From the NCBI RefSeq assembly GCF_018380615.1, contig NZ_JAGYVZ010000004.1, positions 124,001 through 188,000 of the forward strand: 64,000 nucleotides of DNA. Direction: 5' to 3'. Every line of letters starts with the position of its first letter. Position 1 is the stretch's first letter. The notes beneath the pieces were generated by a model. That model did not search any database. It had not been told where the DNA came from and was given only the letters and a program-made list of their open reading frames with translations. Below, in pieces: positions 58,518 through 64,000 of this stretch. Position numbers and translations under genes: made by a program. This stretch comes from Flavobacterium psychroterrae (GTDB lineage Bacteria > Bacteroidota > Bacteroidia > Flavobacteriales > Flavobacteriaceae).

Positions 58518-60206
58518 TTAGCTTAATCTAATTTCTGAAACGCAAGCTCCTGTTGGAATCATTGGGAAAACGTTGTTTTCTTTCTCTACCATAACTTCTA
58601 AGAAATAAGAATCTTTTGAAGCCATCATTTCTGCGACAGCTTCGTCTAAATCTTCCCTTTGAGTTACTTTTTTAGATTTGATATAATATCCTTCGGCAAT
58701 TGCGACAAAATTTGGATTAATCATTTTTGTTGAAGCATACCTGTTATCAAAAAACAATTCCTGCCATTGTCGCACCATTCCTAAAAATTCATTGTTTAAA
58801 ATAACAATTTTTACAGGCACTTTTGTCTGGAAAATAGTTCCCAGTTCCTGAATTGTCATTTGGAATCCTCCATCGCCAATAATAGCAACAACTTCACGAT
58901 CCGGTCTTCCCATCTTAGCTCCAATTGCAGCTGGTAAAGCAAATCCCATAGTTCCTAAACCTCCGGAAGTAATATTACTTTTGGTTGTATTGAATTTAGC
59001 ATAACGGCAAGCAAACATTTGATGCTGACCAACATCTGAAACGATAATAGCATCGCCTTTTGAATGTTTATTGATCATTTCCATAGTTTCACCCATTGAA
59101 ATACCTTTATTATTTGTTGGGTTTAGCTCTTCATTTATAACGGTTTCTACTTCAATTTTCAGCAATTCTTTAAATTCATTATGCCATGATTCATGAGAAT
59201 TTTTCTCAATTAAAGGCAATAACGCATTCAAAGCTTCTTTTACATCACCTAAAACGGCAACTTCGGTTTTTACGTTTTTGTCGATTTCTGCGGGATCAAT
59301 TTCAAAGTGAATTACTTTTGCTTTTTTTGCATAAGTTTTTAAATTTCCGGTAACACGGTCATCAAAACGCATTCCAAGTGCAATTAAAACATCACATTCA
59401 TTGGTCAGCATATTTGGGCCGTAATTTCCGTGCATTCCTAACATCCCCACGTTTAAAGGATGATCTGTTGGCAAAGCCGATAGTCCTAAAATTGTCCATC
59501 CCGCCGGAATTCCTGATTTTTCAATCAACGCTTTTAGCTGTTCTTCGGCTTGACCAAGAATAATTCCCTGTCCGAAAACAATAAAAGGCTTTTTAGCACT
59601 ATTGATTAAAGCAGCAGCTTCGGCAACTTTGTCTAATTTTAATTTCGGAACCGGAACATAACTTCTGATTGCAGTACATTTTTCATAACTAAATTCGAAC
59701 TCATCAAACTGAGCATTTTTAGTAATATCAATTAATACAGGACCCGGACGACCAGAACGGGCAATATAAAATGCTTTTGCAATAATTTCTGGTATTTCAG
59801 AAGCTTCTGTTACCTGATAATTCCATTTTGTTACCGGAGTCGAAATTCCGATAATATCTGTTTCCTGAAAAGCATCAGAACCTAATAAATGTTTCCCTAC
59901 CTGACCAGTGATACAAACCATTGGTGTTGAATCAATTTGAGCATCTGCAATTCCCGTTACCAGGTTTGTAGCTCCCGGTCCGGAAGTAGCAATTGCAACC
60001 CCTACTTTTCCTGTAGCTCTCGCATAACCTTGTGCTGCATGCGTTGCACCTTGTTCGTGACGTACTAAAACATGGTGTAATTGATCCTGAAATTTATATA
60101 ATTCGTCGTAAACAGGCATGATTGCTCCTCCCGGATAACCATAAACCAAGTCTACTCCTTCTGCTAACAAACATCTTATAACGGCTTCTGCCCCTGATAT
60201 TTTCAT
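58518..60206 (-). CDS. ilvB: Acetolactate synthase large subunit
   Basis: 562 aa with the thiamine diphosphate enzyme plan: GYPGGAIMPVYDELY and RHEQGATHAAQGYARATG (catalytic Glu) in the N-terminal domain, a FAD-binding middle, and GDGGFQMTIQELGTIFQ ending in NN for Mg-TPP binding. It condenses pyruvate with pyruvate or 2-oxobutyrate as the first common step to Val, Leu and Ile. Confidence 0.95.
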   Translation of the reverse strand: MKISGAEAVIRCLLAEGVDLVYGYPGGAIMPVYDELYKFQDQLHHVLVRHEQGATHAAQGYARATGKVGVAIATSGPGATNLVTGIADAQIDSTPMVCITGQVGKHLLGSDAFQETDIIGISTPVTKWNYQVTEASEIPEIIAKAFYIARSGRPGPVLIDITKNAQFDEFEFSYEKCTAIRSYVPVPKLKLDKVAEAAALINSAKKPFIVFGQGIILGQAEEQLKALIEKSGIPAGWTILGLSALPTDHPLNVGMLGMHGNYGPNMLTNECDVLIALGMRFDDRVTGNLKTYAKKAKVIHFEIDPAEIDKNVKTEVAVLGDVKEALNALLPLIEKNSHESWHNEFKELLKIEVETVINEELNPTNNKGISMGETMEMINKHSKGDAIIVSDVGQHQMFACRYAKFNTTKSNITSGGLGTMGFALPAAIGAKMGRPDREVVAIIGDGGFQMTIQELGTIFQTKVPVKIVILNNEFLGMVRQWQELFFDNRYASTKMINPNFVAIAEGYYIKSKKVTQREDLDEAVAEMMASKDSYFLEVMVEKENNVFPMIPTGACVSEIRLS

Positions 60207-60214
60207 AGTATATT

Positions 60215-60432
60215 TTTTTTATCAATGTCAAAATTCAATTTCAAAAATTCAACGGCAATGGCAAAATTCAATATCAATGTCAATTGCAAAAATCAATTTC
60301 AATGCTAAAACTTACTTGTAAATTTTTATTTTAAATTGACTTTTTATATTTTCCATTTTTAATATTGTTATTTTTTTTTGATATTACTATTGATTTTTGA
60401 TATTGTCATTGATATTGATTTTGATATTGTTA
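60215..60432. repeat. Low-complexity CAATATCAATG / CATTGATATTG region
   Basis: The left half repeats CAATGTCAAAATTCAAT-like words and the right half their complement (ATTGATATTGATTTTGATATTG). The whole 235-base ilvD-ilvB space can fold as one loose hairpin. No gene. Confidence 0.6.
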
Positions 60433-60441
60433 TTGAATAAT

Positions 60442-62115
60442 TTATTTATCGGTAACGCAACCTGTAGAAGCGCTTGAAACCGATCTTGCGTATTTAAGCA
60501 AAACTCCTTTTGTAACTTTTAAAGGAGGCTGAACCCAAGCTGCTGCGCGAGCGGCAAATTCTTCGTCAGATATCTTCAGGTTGATTGTATTGTTTACGGC
60601 ATCAATAGCAATTAAATCACCATCTTTTACCAGTGCAATACCACCACCATCATAAGCTTCTGGTGTAATATGTCCTACGACAAAGCCATGTGAACCTCCA
60701 GAAAACCTGCCGTCTGTAATAAGAGCACAACTGCTTCCTAATCCGGCACCAATAATCGCCGATGTAGGTTTTAGCATTTCAGGCATTCCCGGACCACCTT
60801 TTGGTCCACAATACCTGATGACGACTACATTACCCGGTTTAATTTTTCCGGCCTCAAGTCCTGGAATTACTTCAAATTCGCCTTCAAAAACAACAGCAGG
60901 ACCTTCGAAATATTCTCCTTCTTTTCCGCTGATTTTTGCAACAGCACCTTCAGAAGCAAGATTTCCATATAAAACCTGAATATTCCCTGTTGGTTTTAAT
61001 GCTTTTTGGATTTCATGAATAACTTGTTGTCCGTCTTGTAAATCCGGAGTAGTAGCTAAATTCTCTGCTACTGTTTTTCCGGTAACGGTCAAACAATCTC
61101 CGTGAAGCAATCCTACTTTTAATAAATATTTCATTATCGAAGGAATTCCTCCAACTTCGTGAATATCTTCCATCATGTATTTTCCACTTGGTTTCATATC
61201 CGCCAATACTGGAGTTTTATCGTTTATTGCCTGAAAATCATCTAATGTGATTTCGATATCAACAGCGTGAGCCATTGCAATTAAGTGCATAACTGCATTT
61301 GTAGAACCTCCTAAAACAGCCACAATTGTAATAGCGTTTTCAAAAGCTTTACGAGTCATGATATCTCTTGGCTTAATATCTTTTTCTAATAATATTTTAA
61401 TTGCTTCTCCTGCAGCAAGACATTCATCTCTTTTATCCTGACTTAAAGCAGGATTAGAAGAGCTGTATGGCAAACTCATACCTAATGCTTCAATTGCAGA
61501 CGACATTGTATTTGCAGTGTACATTCCGCCACAAGCACCAGCGCCCGGACATGCATTTTGAATAACACCTTTAAAATCTTCCGGAGTAATTTCGTTTTTA
61601 ACTTTTTTTCCTAAAGCTTCAAAAGCAGAAACAATATTCAAGGATTCTCCTTTCCATTTTCCGGAGTGAATTGATCCTCCGTAAACCATAATCGACGGAC
61701 GATTTACTCTTCCCATTGCTATTAAAGCTCCGGGCATATTTTTATCACAACCAGGAATTGCAATAATACCATCGTACCATTGTGCTCCCACAACTGTCTC
61801 GATAGAATCTGCGATTACATCACGGGAAACCAATGAAAAACGCATTCCTTCAGTACCATTTGAAATTCCGTCACTGACACCAATGGTATTAAAAATAAGT
61901 CCGACCAGATTTGCATCCCAAACACCTTTTTTGACATCTTTTGCCAAATCATTCAAGTGCATATTACACGTGTTACCATCGTAACCCATGCTCACAATAC
62001 CTACTTGTGCTTTTTTCAAATCTTCTTCAGTTAAACCAATCCCGTACAACATCGCTTGCGCTGCAGGTTGTGTTTGATCTTGAGTGATCGTTTTGCTGTA
62101 CTTATTTAATTCCAT
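60442..62115 (-). CDS. ilvD: Dihydroxy-acid dehydratase
   Basis: 557 aa with the iron-sulfur ligands in [17 protein letters not shown] and [17 protein letters not shown], and the C-terminal [15 protein letters not shown] motif. It dehydrates the dihydroxy acids to the 2-oxoacids of Val and Ile. First gene after the attenuator leader at 62199-62276. Confidence 0.95.
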   Translation of the reverse strand: MELNKYSKTITQDQTQPAAQAMLYGIGLTEEDLKKAQVGIVSMGYDGNTCNMHLNDLAKDVKKGVWDANLVGLIFNTIGVSDGISNGTEGMRFSLVSRDVIADSIETVVGAQWYDGIIAIPGCDKNMPGALIAMGRVNRPSIMVYGGSIHSGKWKGESLNIVSAFEALGKKVKNEITPEDFKGVIQNACPGAGACGGMYTANTMSSAIEALGMSLPYSSSNPALSQDKRDECLAAGEAIKILLEKDIKPRDIMTRKAFENAITIVAVLGGSTNAVMHLIAMAHAVDIEITLDDFQAINDKTPVLADMKPSGKYMMEDIHEVGGIPSIMKYLLKVGLLHGDCLTVTGKTVAENLATTPDLQDGQQVIHEIQKALKPTGNIQVLYGNLASEGAVAKISGKEGEYFEGPAVVFEGEFEVIPGLEAGKIKPGNVVVIRYCGPKGGPGMPEMLKPTSAIIGAGLGSSCALITDGRFSGGSHGFVVGHITPEAYDGGGIALVKDGDLIAIDAVNNTINLKISDEEFAARAAAWVQPPLKVTKGVLLKYARSVSSASTGCVTDK

Positions 62116-62150
62116 TATGTATTATTTTATTTTATTTTTATTCCAAAAAA

Positions 62151-62175
62151 AAACCTTCCAGTATTTGGAAGGTTT
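62151..62175 (-). terminator. Attenuator terminator in the ilv leader
   Basis: The 10-bp perfect stem 62151-62160 / 62166-62175 with a 5-base loop is followed on the minus strand by nine T. It lies between the leader peptide and ilvD. Confidence 0.9.
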
Positions 62176-62198
62176 GTAATATAGTTTTTCAATTATAT

Positions 62199-62276
62199 TT
62201 ATACCATTCCCGATGCATATGTGTGAATCACATTGACAACAACGACAGAAGTAATAATAATTGAGATTTGCATCAT
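62199..62276 (-). CDS. ilv leader peptide (25 aa)
   Basis: MMQISIIITSVVVVNVIHTY then ASGMV: 4 Ile, including a run of three, in the first 8 residues and four consecutive Val soon after. Ribosome stalling on these codons when Ile or Val is short would keep the following terminator from forming. The leader starts 17 bases after a TACTTTTG -7 box. Confidence 0.85.
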   Translation of the reverse strand: MMQISIIITSVVVVNVIHTYASGMV

Positions 62277-62292
62277 TTATTTTTTAGTGTCA

Positions 62293-62323
62293 CAAAAGTA
62301 TGGAAACTTACAGGACTAAAAAA
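62293..62323 (-). promoter_or_regulatory. Promoter of the ilv leader
   Basis: TACTTTTG (62300-62293) matches TAnnTTTG. TTTT lies 19 bases upstream (62323-62320). Confidence 0.65.
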
Positions 62324-62382
62324 ATAAAATCTCAACATTTCACATACTTCTTGTTATTTATATCATTATTTTAATAAAAACT

Positions 62383-63501
62383 TTAAACAATTGTTGATTG
62401 TCCGATATGAACATTGTCATTATTAAAATATAATAAGTCGTCTTTGCTGAAAATAAAATTAGAAACGAACTCCCCTACTTCATTTGTACCGAATTTTGAA
62501 TCTGATTTTAAATCAACCGTAACCACTTTATATTCAATTGCTTTTTCAACTGCCTGATAAATTACATTTGCTTCTTTGAATAAACCAAAATGTTCTAACA
62601 ACATTGCAGCAGATAAAATGGAAGCAATTGGGTTGGCAATATTTTTTCCTTTTGCCTGAGGATAAGAACCGTGAATTGGCTCAAACAAAGCATTTTTTTC
62701 TCCTAAAGATGCCGAAGCTAATAAACCAATAGAACCTGTAATAACACTTGCTTCATCTGATAAAATATCTCCAAATAAATTCTCTGTCAAAATCACATCA
62801 AATTGTTTTGGATTTAAAATAATCTGCATGGCTGCGTTATCCACAAATAAAAAATCTAAAGCTACATCAGGATAATTCGCGCTCACTTTCTGAACTACTT
62901 TTCTCCATAATCTTGAGGTTTCCAGAACATTGGCTTTGTCTACCATAGTTAACTTTTTACGTCGGTTTTGTGCCGATTTAAAAGCTAAATGTGCAATTCT
63001 GGTAATTTCTTCTTCTGAATATTCACATAAATCTGAAGCGTGTGTTCCTTCTTCATTTAATGTTTTGGCTCCAAAATAAGCTCCACCTGTTAATTCTCTG
63101 AAAATAGTAAAATCAGCACCTTCGATAATTTCTCTTTTTAAAGGAGAAGCATCAAGTAATGATTTATAAGGTTTTATAGGGCGAATATTCGCAAAAAGAC
63201 CTAATTCTTTACGAAGTCTCAATAATCCCTGCTCCGGACGAACTTTTGCATTTGGGTTATTGTCATATTTAGGATCTCCAATAGCTCCAAACAAAACTGC
63301 ATCTGTGTTTAAACAAAGATTTAAAGTTTGTTCCGGCAATGGATTTCCTGTTTTGTCAATGGCAATTGCTCCCATGAGCGCTTCTTCAAAAACAAATTCA
63401 TGATTGTACACTTCACCAATCGCGTATAACGCTTTTTTTGCCTGTGCAACTACTTCCGGTCCAATTCCGTCTCCTGGTAAAACTGCTATTTTCAAATTCA
63501 T
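62383..63501 (-). CDS. leuB: 3-isopropylmalate dehydrogenase
   Basis: 372 aa with PGDGIGPEV at the N-terminus, LRKELGLFANIRPIKPY (substrate-binding Arg residues), DNAAMQIILNPKQFDVI and GDILSDEASVITGS (metal-binding Asp). It oxidises and decarboxylates 3-isopropylmalate with NAD in leucine synthesis. It lies 122 bases after leuA, probably in the same transcript, which ends before the ilv promoter. Confidence 0.95.
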   Translation of the reverse strand: MNLKIAVLPGDGIGPEVVAQAKKALYAIGEVYNHEFVFEEALMGAIAIDKTGNPLPEQTLNLCLNTDAVLFGAIGDPKYDNNPNAKVRPEQGLLRLRKELGLFANIRPIKPYKSLLDASPLKREIIEGADFTIFRELTGGAYFGAKTLNEEGTHASDLCEYSEEEITRIAHLAFKSAQNRRKKLTMVDKANVLETSRLWRKVVQKVSANYPDVALDFLFVDNAAMQIILNPKQFDVILTENLFGDILSDEASVITGSIGLLASASLGEKNALFEPIHGSYPQAKGKNIANPIASILSAAMLLEHFGLFKEANVIYQAVEKAIEYKVVTVDLKSDSKFGTNEVGEFVSNFIFSKDDLLYFNNDNVHIGQSTIV

Positions 63502-63523
63502 AACGTCTCGTTCTTTATGTATT

Positions 63524-63618
63524 TAAATCTTTATTTATCTTTTATCTTTTATCTTTCTTCTTTGTTCTTTGTTCTTTGTTCTTTCTTCTACTTTCTAAGC
63601 TCTATTCTCTATTCTCTT
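63524..63618. repeat. Pyrimidine-rich microsatellite between leuA and leuB
   Basis: Runs of TTTATCTTT, TTTGTTCTTTG and TCTATTCTC fill the 122-base space. A typical slippage-prone spacer with no gene. Confidence 0.55.
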
Positions 63619-63623
63619 CTCAA

Positions 63624-64000
63624 CTAATTTCTAATTAATTCGTCCTGAATTTTAGAAGCTTCAATTATCTGATGAATATCTTCATCTATAACCTCTCTTT
63701 TAATGTCTGCGAATCTCAAAAACTCAATGTATACAAGGTCTAGTTGTACTTTTGTAAGCTCGTAACCTACTTTTTTAGCACGATAAGCTAATGCTGCTCT
63801 TCCGCTTCTTGCTGTCAAAATAATCGAAGATTCATTCACACCCACATCAAGCGGATCCATGATTTCGTAAGTTGCTCTGTTTTTAATTATACCATCCTGA
63901 TGAATTCCTGAACTATGCGCAAAAGCATTCGCTCCCACAATAGCTTTATTTGGCTGAACCATCATTCCCATACTTTCAGAAACTAATCGGCTCATTTCAT
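63624..64000 (-). CDS. leuA: 2-isopropylmalate synthase (partial, C-terminal part only)
   Basis: The frame enters from the right edge. [20 protein letters not shown] is the LeuA catalytic-domain signature, with the metal-binding His pair HSSGIH. Only about 95 residues follow it before the stop, so the C-terminal allosteric (LeuA dimer) domain of the E. coli-type enzyme is absent. It condenses acetyl-CoA with 2-oxoisovalerate. First visible gene of the leu/ilv cluster. Confidence 0.9.
   Translation of the reverse strand, partial: EMSRLVSESMGMMVQPNKAIVGANAFAHSSGIHQDGIIKNRATYEIMDPLDVGVNESSIILTARSGRAALAYRAKKVGYELTKVQLDLVYIEFLRFADIKREVIDEDIHQIIEASKIQDELIRN

Overview
The window is A+T-rich Bacteroidota chromosome and almost certainly comes from a Flavobacterium or close relative. 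The evidence is the perfect TAnnTTTG -7 boxes in front of many genes, the lack of strong Shine-Dalgarno sequences, a fused alpha-beta branched-chain 2-oxoacid dehydrogenase, a long (489 aa) ketol-acid reductoisomerase, many small secreted proteins and lipoproteins, and intergenic spaces filled with short palindromic repeats.

Layout. 1-9.6 kb: a partial APH-type phosphotransferase, two penicillin-binding-protein-like serine hydrolases, a GNAT enzyme, a VOC protein, a MarR regulator, a beta-propeller protein, an XRE regulator and an unknown protein. 9.8-17.7 kb: a secreted HExxH protein, a ChaA-type antiporter, a second VOC protein, an endonuclease V-like protein, an ArsR/AHSA1/DoxX/DUF4256 operon with a clear autoregulated promoter, and an ABC-F ATPase. 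18-28 kb: a lipoprotein, a transglutaminase-like membrane protein, an orphan substrate-binding protein, a VOC gene broken by one in-frame stop, a nucleoside phosphorylase, a SUI1/YciH factor, a 2OG-Fe(II) oxygenase, the fused dehydrogenase and a DUF885 lipoprotein. 28-42 kb: an MDR oxidoreductase, a Crp/Fnr regulator, small conserved proteins, an MscS channel, two helicases, an NDH-2-like oxidoreductase and a Bcr/CflA transporter, separated by several families of palindromic repeats. 51-64 kb: a DUF294/CBS protein, an exonuclease-fold protein and acs, then the branched-chain amino-acid genes leuA-leuB-(leader)-ilvD-ilvB-ilvN-ilvC, all on the minus strand.

Main discovery: a compact prophage of 7254 bp (about 43702-50955) whose genes all point left. 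It is bounded by two dif-like sites. The right site (50945-50972) matches the central region and XerD arm of E. coli dif closely. The left site (43691-43718) shares the 17-bp XerC arm and centre but has a degenerate XerD arm. This is the geometry left when a circular phage without an integrase enters dif through host XerCD. Inside are a Rep_trans-type replication initiator, a candidate origin hairpin just upstream of it, five phased 10-bp repeats between the replication and structural genes, a 239-aa beta-rich protein that I propose as capsid protein, a muralytic 'NNPGNLR' protein with a membrane anchor, four or more tiny proteins of 35-58 aa, a probable spike protein and a secreted cargo protein. 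There is no Zot/pI ATPase, packaging ATPase, integrase or tail gene. This argues against an inovirus or a tailed phage and fits a lysogenic relative of the ssDNA flavophages (FLiP-like or Obscuriviridae-like). If the right site is the host dif, the window also lies at the replication terminus.

The second notable regulatory finding is an Ile/Val-rich leader peptide (62199-62276) followed by a terminator in front of ilvD: a textbook-style attenuator. Base calls and protein motifs were read from the sequence. Family names come from recognition of motifs, and no database search was possible.
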